From positions 620,001 to 684,000 of the forward strand of contig JAWKVX010000002.1 of NCBI GenBank assembly GCA_041397825.1: a stretch of 64,000 nt of DNA, in the 5' to 3' direction. The notes beneath the pieces are model-generated. The model was given only the letters and a program-made list of their open reading frames with translations, did not search any database and was not told the origin of the DNA. Within the stretch, counting starts at the first letter, position 1, and every line of letters begins with the position of its first letter. The DNA comes from JANNSX01 sp041397825. GTDB lineage: Bacteria > Pseudomonadota > Alphaproteobacteria > Rhizobiales > Hyphomicrobiaceae. The position numbers and the translations under genes are program-made. Below, in pieces: positions 34,991 through 44,211 of this stretch.

Positions 34991-35248
34991 ATGCGACATC
35001 GACCCCACCGCAGACCCTATTGGCGCGAGACGAAGCGACTGGCTGTCTTCTCCTTGTGTTCGGCCGCCGTCGCCATCGCCCTGCCGGTCGTGGCAACGCG
35101 CATGGCGAGCGGGAGCCTGCTCGGATTGCCTATCGGCTACCTGGCTGCAACGCTGGGCTGCATCGCCATTTGTCTCCTGACCGTGGCTCGCTTCTCGGTC
35201 CGCCAGGACGAGATCGACCAATGGCACGGGGCCCAGGAGGACATCTAA
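34991..35248 (+). CDS. small membrane subunit beside an SSS symporter (DUF4212/DUF485-like)
   Basis: An 85-residue protein with two predicted membrane helices (LAVFSLCSAAVAIALPVVA and GLPIGYLAATLGCIAICLLTV) and a basic N-terminus. Size, helix number and position just before a sodium:solute symporter (3 bp) match the DUF4212/DUF485 small subunits that accompany such transporters. Sequence identity to those families is not obvious, so the call rests mainly on context. Confidence 0.65.
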   Translation: MRHRPHRRPYWRETKRLAVFSLCSAAVAIALPVVATRMASGSLLGLPIGYLAATLGCIAICLLTVARFSVRQDEIDQWHGAQEDI

Positions 35249-35251
35249 GTC

Positions 35252-37099
35252 ATGGCAATGTCGCAGATCGGACCGAGCCTCAGTCCGCGCCTCGGCAGCC
35301 ATCTGTCGATCGTGACCAGCCTGTTCGCGGCCATCGTATTCCTGGTGCTCATCTTTGAGCAGTTGGGGACCGGAGGGCGGATCCTGCAGCTGGCGATGAT
35401 CGGCGGGGCTGCCCTCACCATCGGCGCGACGGGACTGCTGACGGCGAGCCGCCGCGACTGGGCCTTTCGCGTCGCCGATCGCCGCGTACCCGGTGCCTTC
35501 GCCAGCATTGGCCTGACGATCTCGCTCCTGGGCGCGACGGGCATCGCCTCGCTCTCGGGGCTGTTCTTCCTCGAGGGCTTCGATGCCCTGCCCTATGCAA
35601 TCGGTATCATCGTCGGGCTACTGGTCTCGGCCGTTCTTGTGCAGCCTTATGTTCGCAAGGACGGCGCGCCGACACTTGCCGGTTATATCGGCCGGCGTTT
35701 CGAGAGTCGGCTCTTGCGGTTGCTCGCCGGCATTGCGATCTCGATCGCGCTGCTTCTGATCCTTGCGGCAGAGCTCAAGCTCGGCGTTGCCGTCGCCGCC
35801 CGGCGCCTCGGCACCGAGCCATGGGCCATTGCGGTCGCCTTCTTTCTGATGCTGGCATTGTCGGTTGCCAGCGGGGGTGCGCGGAGCCAGGCGTGGACGG
35901 GAGCGTCCGGGGGGATGCTCAGCCTCATATCCATCATCGTGCCGGTGACGCTGGTCAGCATCCTCCTCACCAACCTCCCGGTCCCGCAGCTCAGCTACGG
36001 CGTCATCTCGGACTCGCTCGCCGGACTCGAGAGCCGGAGCGGCCTCGCCCGGCAGACGGCCGCTGCGATTCTACCGGCCGTTCCGCCGTCGTCGCCGTCC
36101 CTCCTGACCAAGCCGTTCTTTCAGCCCTTCGCCGCTTACGGCACCACCGGCTATCTCCTGATCATCGTCACGATTGCCGCGGGCGTCGCGGCGCACCCGC
36201 TCATTGCTCAGCGCTCGGCAACGGGCTCCAACGTCCTCGCCGTCAGGCGCATGATGGCCTGGACGGCCTTCATCGCCGGCCTTGTGCTGTTGACACTGCC
36301 CGCCATTGGCATTTTCGCCCGATATATCGTCCTCTCGGGACTGGTGGGCCTGCCCATCGATCAGGTGCCGTCGTGGCTCGACGGCTTCGTGGCCGCCGGG
36401 TGGGTGAGCTATGACGGCCAGGGCCCGCGGCTCTCGCTCGACAGTCTTGCGCTCGCCAGAGATTCGGTCCTGCTCCTCCTGCCGGCCGCGTCCGGTCTCC
36501 CGGCGACGTTCGCCGATCTCGCTTTGGTCGGCCTCCTGGCCGCAGCCCTAACGGCGGCCTCCGCCCATGTCCTGGCGCTCGCCTCGACGATCGGCGAGGA
36601 CATTCTGCTGACCTGGCGCGAGGAGACCGGAGCCGAAACGGCCCGGACGGCTCTACTCCGTGCGCTGACGGTCGTGCTTGCCGGCCTCGGATGCTGGATG
36701 GCGGTTTCCGTCAGGGCCGATCCCTTCGGGCTCTTGCTCTGGGGGCTGGCGATCATCGGCGCCTCGATTCTGGCGCCGGTCGTGATGTCGGTGTGGTGGA
36801 AGCGGATCAACCGTTGGGGGGCCATGCTGGCGGTCGGCGCCGGCTTCGGCATTTCCGGCAGCATGATGCTGCTCGATCTGTCCGGTGCATCGGGAGGCGC
36901 GGGGTCGGGACTGGTGTTTGCAGCGGCCGTGATGGCGCTCGCGCTGACGACCGCGGCCGCGATCGTCTTCAGCCTTCTGACCCCCCGGCCCGAGAAACGG
37001 ATACTCGATCTGGTTCGCGACATGCGCGTCCCGGGCGGGGAGACCCTGCTTGATCGTGAGCTCCGCCTGCAGCGGGCCAGCTTGCGGCGACCCGTTTGA
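35252..37099 (+). CDS. sodium:solute symporter family protein
   Basis: A 615-residue membrane protein with about 13 helices in the SSS layout. Recognisable parts are APTLAGYIGRRFESRLLRLL (the usual GRRF segment), HPLIAQRSATGSNVLAVRRM before a long helix, and a late helix pair including ASAHVLALASTIGEDI. It resembles the VC_2705 branch that pairs with a DUF4212 subunit. The usual sodium-site positions seem partly altered, so the substrate (acetate-like or other) and coupling are uncertain. Confidence 0.75.
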   Translation: MAMSQIGPSLSPRLGSHLSIVTSLFAAIVFLVLIFEQLGTGGRILQLAMIGGAALTIGATGLLTASRRDWAFRVADRRVPGAFASIGLTISLLGATGIASLSGLFFLEGFDALPYAIGIIVGLLVSAVLVQPYVRKDGAPTLAGYIGRRFESRLLRLLAGIAISIALLLILAAELKLGVAVAARRLGTEPWAIAVAFFLMLALSVASGGARSQAWTGASGGMLSLISIIVPVTLVSILLTNLPVPQLSYGVISDSLAGLESRSGLARQTAAAILPAVPPSSPSLLTKPFFQPFAAYGTTGYLLIIVTIAAGVAAHPLIAQRSATGSNVLAVRRMMAWTAFIAGLVLLTLPAIGIFARYIVLSGLVGLPIDQVPSWLDGFVAAGWVSYDGQGPRLSLDSLALARDSVLLLLPAASGLPATFADLALVGLLAAALTAASAHVLALASTIGEDILLTWREETGAETARTALLRALTVVLAGLGCWMAVSVRADPFGLLLWGLAIIGASILAPVVMSVWWKRINRWGAMLAVGAGFGISGSMMLLDLSGASGGAGSGLVFAAAVMALALTTAAAIVFSLLTPRPEKRILDLVRDMRVPGGETLLDRELRLQRASLRRPV

Positions 37100-37150
37100 T
37101 CTCGACCGGCCATCCGAGCTATGCCGGCACGGCAGCGCAAAGGAAGCAAC

Positions 37151-38125
37151 ATGAGCATACGTGAGCCCATCCGGGGCGGTCTTTACCCGGCGATCGAGCC
37201 CTTTCGAGCGGGGCACCTCGAGGTCGGCGACGGTCATCAGATCTACTTCGAGGAATCCGGCAATCCGGACGGCAAGCCTGCCCTCGTCGTGCATGGCGGG
37301 CCCGGCGGGGGCAGCTATCCCGCCATGCGCCGCTTCCATGATCCGGAGCGCTATCGTGTCGTGCTGTTCGATCAACGTGGCTGCGGCCGGTCTACGCCCA
37401 ATGCCTCGCTCGAGGCCAATACGACGTGGCACCTCGTGGCCGACATGGAGCGCATCCGCAGCCATCTCGGCATCGACCGCTGGCAGCTTTTCGGCGGCTC
37501 GTGGGGATCGACGCTGTCGCTCGCCTATGCCGAGACGCATCCCGACCGCGTCAGTGAGCTGGTGCTCAGGGGTATCTTCATGCTGCGCCGGGCCGAGCTG
37601 CTGTGGTTCTATCAGGAGGGCGCGAGTTGGGTGTATCCCGACACCTTCGCCGCCTACCGGGCGCATATTCCGCCTGACGAGCGGGGCGACATGATCAGCG
37701 CCTACCACCGCCGCCTGACCGATCCCGATCCGGCCGTCCAGCTCGCCGCCGCCCGCCTATGGAGCATGTGGGAGGGCTCGGCCCTGTCGCTCATCCCCGA
37801 TGCCGATCGCGTTCGCCAGTTCGGCGCCGACGCCTATGCCAGAGCCTTTGCGCGCATCGAGTGCCACTATTTCGTCAACCGCGGCTTCTTCGACGCGGAC
37901 GACCAGATCCTGCGCGATGTGGAGAGGATCCGGAAGATACCGGGCATCATCGTCCACGGACGCTACGATATGTGCACGCCGGTCAAGAACGCCTTCGATC
38001 TCAAGGAGGCCTGGCCCGAGGCCGAACTCGTCGTCGTCGCCGACGGCGGCCATGCGCTGACGGAGCCGGGCATCGGCGAAGCGCTCATTCAGGCGACCGA
38101 CCGTTTTGCCGCCCTGCCAGGGTGA
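37151..38125 (+). CDS. pip: prolyl aminopeptidase (proline iminopeptidase)
   Basis: A 324-residue alpha/beta hydrolase of peptidase family S33 that removes N-terminal proline. The oxyanion region is VVHGGPGGGSYPAMRRFHDP and the nucleophile elbow is FGGSWGSTLSLAYA. The acid is in VHGRYDMCTPVKNA and the His in VVVADGGHALTEPG. The ATG at 37151 has AAGGAAG just upstream; an in-frame ATG lies 30 bp earlier. Expected in the cytoplasm. Confidence 0.93.
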   Translation: MSIREPIRGGLYPAIEPFRAGHLEVGDGHQIYFEESGNPDGKPALVVHGGPGGGSYPAMRRFHDPERYRVVLFDQRGCGRSTPNASLEANTTWHLVADMERIRSHLGIDRWQLFGGSWGSTLSLAYAETHPDRVSELVLRGIFMLRRAELLWFYQEGASWVYPDTFAAYRAHIPPDERGDMISAYHRRLTDPDPAVQLAAARLWSMWEGSALSLIPDADRVRQFGADAYARAFARIECHYFVNRGFFDADDQILRDVERIRKIPGIIVHGRYDMCTPVKNAFDLKEAWPEAELVVVADGGHALTEPGIGEALIQATDRFAALPG

Positions 38126-38176
38126 GCCCCCGAGACGGCCACCGAGCCAACCGCGGGTCGATCGGACGGGCGCCCG

Positions 38177-38617
38177 TCAGAGTGCCGTTCCCTTGTCCTC
38201 GTCCTCGCGGAGGTCCTGGACGATCGATTTGAACCGCTTCAGGATTCGCTCCATGAAGCTCATCGCCCTATCGACCTCGGCCTCGCTCGGCAGATGGAAG
38301 GACATGGCAGGCCCATCCGATTCCGGTGACACCGGCCCGGAGCTGCCGGCCTGGCCCGCGCGGGCGCGGAGCTCAGCGTTCTCCTCGGCCAGGCGGTCGA
38401 TCTCGTCCTGCAACGCCCGGCCTTCGTCGGGGAGCGTCCGGCAGGCCCATTCTCCATCGGTCGCCACGCACCGGTCGACGGCCCCGGTCAGCGTATCCAG
38501 GCGCAACGCTCCCCCGTCGATCGGTGTCATGCTGTAGCGTCCGGACGGCATGGCCTCCTCGGCCCGCGCGGGGCTGAGTACCAGGACAAGGGTAGCGCAA
38601 AATACGAATCGGAACAT
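38177..38617 (-). CDS. exported coiled-coil protein of unknown function
   Basis: A 146-residue protein with a signal peptide (MFRFVFCATLVLVLSPARA). The mature part holds a Cys pair (RCVATDGEWACRTLP), a short coiled coil (ALQDEIDRLAEENAELRAR) and a C-terminal charged helix (FMERILKRFKSIVQDLRED). I recognise no named family. It is convergent with pip, and its upstream side is the regulatory region shared with the PodJ-like gene. Confidence 0.6.
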   Translation of the reverse strand: MFRFVFCATLVLVLSPARAEEAMPSGRYSMTPIDGGALRLDTLTGAVDRCVATDGEWACRTLPDEGRALQDEIDRLAEENAELRARAGQAGSSGPVSPESDGPAMSFHLPSEAEVDRAMSFMERILKRFKSIVQDLREDEDKGTAL

Positions 38618-38946
38618 TTTGACCCCTGATCTCGTGTCCGTTTAATTATTATCATAGCGCATCAGAGCGGCGGGTGGAGATCTATCAAGGCCACCGGAGT
38701 TCCGGGCAATACCAAAGAATAACCCACGAATATTGCAATACTCGCGTGCATCCATGGGTTTTGGTCCGGACCGCGGAATCTAGATTTTCGAAATACCTTC
38801 CCCAATCAGAGAATTAAATAAGTCTTTACTCGGGCTTGCGATTTTGCAAATCCGATGTCCGCTTCTCGTCCTGTGTTCGGGCATAGCAGCACGCTTCAGA
38901 CCTTCAAGTCGGGAGCTCAGCGCTGAACCGAACCAACGGACGCCCC
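38618..38946. promoter_or_regulatory. AT-rich divergent region upstream of the PodJ-like gene
   Basis: A 329-bp AT-rich gap. It contains a CtrA-box-like sequence, TTAA-N7-TTTA (38814-38828), one mismatch from TTAA-N7-TTAA. It also has a GANTC (CcrM) site at 38776-38780, the palindrome TATTGCAATA (38731-38740) nested between AACCCA and TGGGTT arms (38721-38760), and GATTT-TGC-AAATC at 38840-38852. The motifs are seen; CtrA/CcrM control is inferred from podJ regulation in Caulobacter. Confidence 0.45.
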
Positions 38947-41547
38947 ATGCGACACGCATCCAACGACGAGATCATTGCCGACGTCCGCGCCAGATTGAGC
39001 CTGATCGAAGGGCATGGCGACTTGCCATCCGAGCGGACCACGCTGTCCGGACTACCCGAAGCCGAGCTGCGCCGGCCTGATGGCCTGTCGGGCGACCGCC
39101 GCGCGCCGGCCGCCGCGTCTGCCGACGCCATCGCGACGACCGAGCGTACGCTCGATGCCGTCTATGCGTCCGTTGCGGCGGTCTATGCCGGCAGTGCGAT
39201 CCAGCGGAACGGCCGAGACCGGCGACCGGCAACGCCTCCACCTGCTTCGCCGATCGCCTCTGCACCGGCCCCGGACGACTGGAGCGAGGACCACGATGCC
39301 GCCTACGAGGCATTTGTCGATCCCGCTTACGACGTGGCGGCGTCCACGACCGAGCCACAGCCGCAAGCCTTGCCGCGTGCTGCGATCCTGGAGCACGAGA
39401 CCGATTTTGCTCCCTCGCCTTCTGCCGTGACGGAGAGGACGACGGCCGCCGGCACGGCGCCGAGCCCGGGCGATCCCGCTCTCGAGTTGATCTCGCGGCG
39501 CCTGACGGGGCTCGAGGAGAAGCTGGAGAACGCCCTGACGCAATCGCCGGCAAATCTGCCCGCCGACGACATTCTCGATCGCATGGACGAACTCAAGGGA
39601 CAGTATCAGCGGGTGGCCGATGAGATCGCCCGCCTCGAGGTCATCGAGGACAACCTGGCCCGCCTCATCGACGAGGTCGCGGAGCGACAACCAGACAATG
39701 GTCTCCTGGCCAATTCGGTGGCCGAGCGCGTGATGGCCCAGATCGCCGAGCAGGGGATGGGCTCGGCGGCGACGGGCCCGGATCTCGAGCGACTGGCGGG
39801 ATTGGAGCGCATGCTTTCGACCTATGTCGATGGCCACCAAAGCGAGCGACAGAGCGCTCAGCACCTGCTGGAGGCCATTCGGGGGCTCGTCGAGTCCTTA
39901 GACTCGCGGGTCGGCGTCATCGAGCACGAGATCCAGAGCGCTGCGGCAGAGTATGAGGCCACGCCGGCATCTCAGGCGGGCATTTCGGCGGCCGCATATC
40001 CGCGAGACGATCTCGGCCACCATGACGCCCCCGACGTCTCCGGGCATCCGTACGCCGACGACGGCGGGGCCGTCGATCCGGAGGCCGCGGAGACCGAGCC
40101 GCCCGCGCTGACGGCCCAGCCGGCGGATCCCGTCAGACCGTCCGCGACCCGGCGATCGCCGCAGGCCGCCGCCCCAAAGCCGACGACGCGCGAGGACATG
40201 ATTGCCTCGGCCCGGCGAGCCGCCCAGGCTGCCGCTGCGGGCGCATCGGCCGGCAATCCGGTCCGCGCCCGAATGGCCCAGGCCACCGGCGAGAAGCCTG
40301 CTGCAAAGCCGGCCGTCAGCAATCGCGCGGCACGCTTTTCGCTCGATCGCAAGAGCCCACGTCCGGTCGTCATCATGGCGGTCCTGGCCCTGGTCCTGGC
40401 CGGTGCCGGTCTCCTCTATGGCAAGCTCGTGCGCAAGCCCTCCGGGCCGACGATCACCATCGAGCGCGGCTCCTCGACCCAACAGGACGGGCAAGGCGGC
40501 GCCAATAGCGGCAAGCAATCCAGGCTCGAGGCGCCATACGACGGTGACGCCGACATCGTCACCGGAACGACCTCGTCGCCTTCCGACCTCGACGCCAGCC
40601 CGGCGGCGCTCTCGCCGACGCGGGCAGCCGTCGACGTGGCTACGTCGACCGACACTGGCGACATCGTCGGCACGGTGAGCGAGGATCTGCCACCGGACGG
40701 CATCGCGCCGCTCGCCATCAGGATCAAGGCGGCCAATGGCGATCCCGCCGCGCAATACGAGATCGCCTCGCGGTTCGCACGCGGCACACTGGGCCAGCCG
40801 GACCTCGCACAGGCGGCCGAATGGTACGGCCGGGCGGCCAATGGCGGTCATGCGCCATCGCAATATCAGCTCGCCGTCCTTCTCGAGCGGGGGGCCGGCG
40901 TTCCACAAGACGCCACGCGGGCCCGCCAGTGGTACGGCCGTGCCGCCAAGGCCGGCAATGTGAAGGCCATGCATAATCTCGCCGTCCTGATGACGACCGA
41001 GGAGGGGGGCGCACGTGATTACGCCGCAGCCGCCAAACTCTTTCGCAAGGCCGCGGAATTCGGCTTGGCCGACAGCCAGTTCAACCTGGCGATCCTGAGC
41101 GAGAACGGCCTCGGCGTCACACGCAGCACCAGCGAGGCGTATCGCTGGTTCACCCTGGCGAGCGAGGCGGGTGACAAGGATGCCGCGCGCCGCCGGGACG
41201 CAGCGCGCCGCCGACTGTCGCCATCCGTCGTCGCCGAGATCGACAAGGATATCAAGGCCTGGTCGCCGTCCCCCATGCTCGAGGCGGCCAATGCCGTGGC
41301 CGCCGAGCCGGCGGTCGCAGCCGCCGATGCCGCCGCGCCGGCTCCCGCGTCGAGCGAGCCAAAGACGTCCGACGTCCTGCTCGTCCAGGATCTATTGAAG
41401 TCGCTCGGCTACAAGGTCTCGGCGACCGGGACGCTCGACCCGTCCACCGTCGAGGCCATCGAGAGCTTCGAGAAGCGCTCGAAGATGGAGCCGTCAGGGC
41501 AGATCAGCGACGCGCTGATCTCGCGACTGATGAGCCTTGCGGGCTGA
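38947..41547 (+). CDS. podJ: PodJ-like polar organising protein
   Basis: An 866-residue bitopic protein. Residues 1-470 are cytoplasmic and Pro/Ala-rich, with coiled coil at about 185-330. One membrane helix (about 473-491, VVIMAVLALVLAGAGLLYG) follows a basic stretch. The periplasmic part has four Sel1-like repeats (about 599-742, for example AAEWYGRAANGGHAPSQYQL) and a C-terminal peptidoglycan-binding domain (807-866, with VQDLLKSLGYKVSATGTLD). This order is that of the Caulobacter/Agrobacterium polarity factor PodJ, which marks a pole for appendages and division. Sequence identity in the cytoplasmic part is typically low, so the symbol is by architecture. Confidence 0.8.
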   Translation: MRHASNDEIIADVRARLSLIEGHGDLPSERTTLSGLPEAELRRPDGLSGDRRAPAAASADAIATTERTLDAVYASVAAVYAGSAIQRNGRDRRPATPPPASPIASAPAPDDWSEDHDAAYEAFVDPAYDVAASTTEPQPQALPRAAILEHETDFAPSPSAVTERTTAAGTAPSPGDPALELISRRLTGLEEKLENALTQSPANLPADDILDRMDELKGQYQRVADEIARLEVIEDNLARLIDEVAERQPDNGLLANSVAERVMAQIAEQGMGSAATGPDLERLAGLERMLSTYVDGHQSERQSAQHLLEAIRGLVESLDSRVGVIEHEIQSAAAEYEATPASQAGISAAAYPRDDLGHHDAPDVSGHPYADDGGAVDPEAAETEPPALTAQPADPVRPSATRRSPQAAAPKPTTREDMIASARRAAQAAAAGASAGNPVRARMAQATGEKPAAKPAVSNRAARFSLDRKSPRPVVIMAVLALVLAGAGLLYGKLVRKPSGPTITIERGSSTQQDGQGGANSGKQSRLEAPYDGDADIVTGTTSSPSDLDASPAALSPTRAAVDVATSTDTGDIVGTVSEDLPPDGIAPLAIRIKAANGDPAAQYEIASRFARGTLGQPDLAQAAEWYGRAANGGHAPSQYQLAVLLERGAGVPQDATRARQWYGRAAKAGNVKAMHNLAVLMTTEEGGARDYAAAAKLFRKAAEFGLADSQFNLAILSENGLGVTRSTSEAYRWFTLASEAGDKDAARRRDAARRRLSPSVVAEIDKDIKAWSPSPMLEAANAVAAEPAVAAADAAAPAPASSEPKTSDVLLVQDLLKSLGYKVSATGTLDPSTVEAIESFEKRSKMEPSGQISDALISRLMSLAG

Positions 41548-41720
41548 ACCGGCCCCATCCGTCGCGCATCGCTCGCCGCCGAGCAGATGGTCGCATTGAC
41601 CTCTGTGGGTGATACGGCGCCTTATCCTGGTCTGTTCCAGGCTCGGGCGGCCGATTTTCCGGTATCTATCGTTCCCAGGCTCCCGTACCCTTGCGAGCCA
41701 GTCTCGAACGGGCAGCAACA

Positions 41721-42644
41721 ATGCAAGTCTACTTGCCGATCGCCGAGTTGTCGGTCAACGTACTGTTCATCCTCGCGATGGGCGGGGCCGTTGGCTTTCT
41801 CTCGGGCATGTTCGGTGTCGGTGGAGGCTTCCTGATAACGCCGCTCCTGCTCTTTTCCGGCGTCTCTCCCCTCGTTGCCGTCGCCACCGGCGCCAATCAG
41901 GTCGTCGCCAGCTCGGTGTCGGGCGCCATCACCCAGTGGCGTCGCGGCAACGTGGATGTGAAGCTCGGTGTGGTGATGCTGGGGGGCGGCCTGCTTGGCT
42001 CGCTCCTCGGTGTGCAGGTCGTCAAGGAGCTGCGTCAGCTCGGCTTGAGCGATCTCTTCATCATCCTCTGCTACGTCACGTTCCTCGGCATCATCGGCAC
42101 CTTGATGGTGATCGAGAGCGCCAACGCCATGCTCAAGGCGCGCTATGGCAAGACCTCTGCCCCGCGCAAGTCCTCGCAGCACAGCTGGATCCACGGCCTG
42201 CCGTTCAAGCAGCGGTTTCACCGGTCGAAGCTCTACATCAGTGCCATCCCGCCGGTCGCGCTCGGCGCCTTCGTCGGCCTGCTCTCGGCCGTCATGGGCG
42301 TGGGCGGCGGCTTCCTGATTGTTCCGGCGATGATCTATCTTCTCAGGGTGCCGACGACTGTCGTGCTCGGTACCTCGCAGTTCCAGACGGTATTCGTCGC
42401 CGGCTTCTCGACCCTGATGCACGCATGGCAGAATCAGACGGTCGACGCCGTGCTCGCTCTCCTGCTTATCGTCGGTGGTGTCATCGGCGCACAGTTCGGC
42501 GTCCGCACCGGCCAGCATTTCAAGGGCGAGCAGCTGCGCATCCTGCTCGGCGGCATCGTTCTGGTGGTCGGGCTTCGGCTCGCCTACGATCTGGTCGTGA
42601 CGCCGGCAGAGTTGTTCTCCATCGCACCGCTGGACGCGAAATGA
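41721..42644 (+). CDS. TauE/SafE family sulfite/anion exporter
   Basis: A 307-residue membrane protein with about 8-9 helices. Both TauE glycine signatures are present: FLSGMFGVGGGFLITPLLL near the N-terminus and LLSAVMGVGGGFLIVPAMI in the second half. Members export sulfite, sulfoacetate or similar anions. The ATG at 41721 follows AACGGGCAGCAACA. It overlaps the next gene by 4 bp (ATGA), a pairing seen in many alphaproteobacteria. Confidence 0.88.
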   Translation: MQVYLPIAELSVNVLFILAMGGAVGFLSGMFGVGGGFLITPLLLFSGVSPLVAVATGANQVVASSVSGAITQWRRGNVDVKLGVVMLGGGLLGSLLGVQVVKELRQLGLSDLFIILCYVTFLGIIGTLMVIESANAMLKARYGKTSAPRKSSQHSWIHGLPFKQRFHRSKLYISAIPPVALGAFVGLLSAVMGVGGGFLIVPAMIYLLRVPTTVVLGTSQFQTVFVAGFSTLMHAWQNQTVDAVLALLLIVGGVIGAQFGVRTGQHFKGEQLRILLGGIVLVVGLRLAYDLVVTPAELFSIAPLDAK

Positions 42645-43486
42645 GCCTACGTTCGATCGAATGGGCGTTTACAGCCGGAGCCGCCGCGGTCCGCGCCATC
42701 GGCAGGTGGCATTGGATTGTCGTCGTGCTCCTCCTGCTGCCGGCCCCACTTTCGGCCCAGACAACGACGCCTCCGGCTCAGAAGGAGACGATCGAGGCCG
42801 ACGTCTCGACGCGAACCGTCGCCGTCGATACTGGCTTCACCGGCACGCGTATCGTCGTCTTCGGCACCGTCGAGCACAGCCGCCAGCAGCGCGCGGACGA
42901 AGGCCTCTACGATGTCGCCATCGTTCTCGAAGGTCCCCGCGAGCCGCTCGTGACACGCCGCAAATCCAATGTCGGCGGTATCTGGATCAATACGACGAAC
43001 TACACCTTCAAGGATGTGCCGAGCTTCTATGCCATCGTCACGACGCGTCCGGTCCCGGAGATCGCGCCGAAACCCGTGCTCTGGCAGAACGGCATCGGAT
43101 TCGAGTTCCTGCGTTTCGCCGCCGAGGAAAAGGTCGGAAGCAAGGAACTCGAGGAGTTCCGCGAGGCCATCGTGCGTCTCAAGAGCGAGCAGCGGCTCTA
43201 CGTCGAGAGCGAGCGTGGCGTGGCGTTCATCGGCAAAAGCCTTTTCCGCGCCACTGTCGATCTTCCGGCCACGGTCTCGATCGGTGAGTTCAATGCTTGG
43301 ATCTATCTGTTCAGGAAGGGCGAGCTGCTGTCGACCTACAAGACCCGGCTCGGTCTGCAGCGCGAGGGCCTCGAGCAGCAACTGCACAGCTTCGCCATCC
43401 ATCAGCCGCTCGGCTATGGCCTTGCCTCGGTCGCCCTTGCGGTCCTCGCGGGCCTCGCGGCGTCCTTTTCATTCCGCAAGAGCTGA
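42641..43486 (+). CDS. TIGR02186 family protein
   Basis: A 281-residue protein with a signal peptide (about residues 22-40, ending LSAQ) and a C-terminal membrane helix (GLASVALAVLAGLAASFSF). The extracytoplasmic domain contains RIVVFGTVEHSRQQRADEGL and SNVGGIWINTTNYTF, typical of TIGR02186, a family of unknown function encoded next to TauE homologs. It overlaps the transporter by 4 bp and probably works with it at the membrane. Confidence 0.82.
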   Translation: MSLRSIEWAFTAGAAAVRAIGRWHWIVVVLLLLPAPLSAQTTTPPAQKETIEADVSTRTVAVDTGFTGTRIVVFGTVEHSRQQRADEGLYDVAIVLEGPREPLVTRRKSNVGGIWINTTNYTFKDVPSFYAIVTTRPVPEIAPKPVLWQNGIGFEFLRFAAEEKVGSKELEEFREAIVRLKSEQRLYVESERGVAFIGKSLFRATVDLPATVSIGEFNAWIYLFRKGELLSTYKTRLGLQREGLEQQLHSFAIHQPLGYGLASVALAVLAGLAASFSFRKS

Positions 43487-43491
43487 CGGGC

Positions 43492-44211
43492 TCAATCCGC
43501 GCGAAGCTGGCTCGGGGCAACTGGATAGATGCCCTCGTGCCCGATCACCCAGACCCGAAAGTCGGCGTCGCCGAACAAGTTGGCAAAGCTCGCGTCAAGG
43601 ATGTTGAGGCCGCCGGTGTAGGCCCCGAAGGCCGGCATGATCAGCCGCCGGGCATCGGCAATGAAGCAGGGGCGGCGAAGGACATAGCCGTGGCGGGCGA
43701 CCCGAGCCGCCGGATGCAGGTGCGCCGCGATCTGGCGGACGAACTGGCCGGCCTTGGGCTCGTGGGAAAGGACGAGGCCGCCCACCGCGAGCTCCGGCAC
43801 CACACGGCCGCCGAGATCCTCCGGCAGATCGGGATCGTGATTGCCGGTGACCCAGATCCAGTCACGGCCCGCCTGCAAGCGCCGCACCACCTCGATGTCG
43901 TCCTCGGCGAGGCGCTCGGCCGCCCGGCGATCATGCAGCGAGTCGCCGAGGCAGACGACGGTCTGCGGCTCATAGGTCTCGAGCGTGCGGGCGAGCCGGC
44001 CGAGCGTCGTCCGCGTGTCGTAGGGCGGCAGGAAGCTCCCGCGCTCGGCGAGCGCCGAGCCCTTCTCGAGGTGCATGTCGGCAACGACGAGAATCGATTG
44101 GCCCGGCCAAAAAAGGGCACCGGATCTGTCGGCCTGCATGGGGATGCCGGCAACGACGATCTCCTGGCGGGTGTAGTCCCGCTCCTCGGGTCTGACAAGC
44201 ACCTCACCCAT
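43492..44211 (-). CDS. pdeM: ligase-associated metallophosphoesterase PdeM
   Basis: A 239-residue calcineurin-like phosphoesterase. Metal-site motifs are ADMHLEKG (DxH), CLGDSLHDRR (GDxxHD) and TGNHDPDL (GNHD), followed by LSHEP and GHEGIYP histidine motifs. PdeM proteins accompany an Lhr-like helicase, an ATP-dependent DNA ligase and an exonuclease in a DNA-damage cluster. Here it overlaps the helicase by 8 bp, but the ligase and exonuclease are not adjacent. Confidence 0.9.
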   Translation of the reverse strand: MGEVLVRPEERDYTRQEIVVAGIPMQADRSGALFWPGQSILVVADMHLEKGSALAERGSFLPPYDTRTTLGRLARTLETYEPQTVVCLGDSLHDRRAAERLAEDDIEVVRRLQAGRDWIWVTGNHDPDLPEDLGGRVVPELAVGGLVLSHEPKAGQFVRQIAAHLHPAARVARHGYVLRRPCFIADARRLIMPAFGAYTGGLNILDASFANLFGDADFRVWVIGHEGIYPVAPSQLRAD

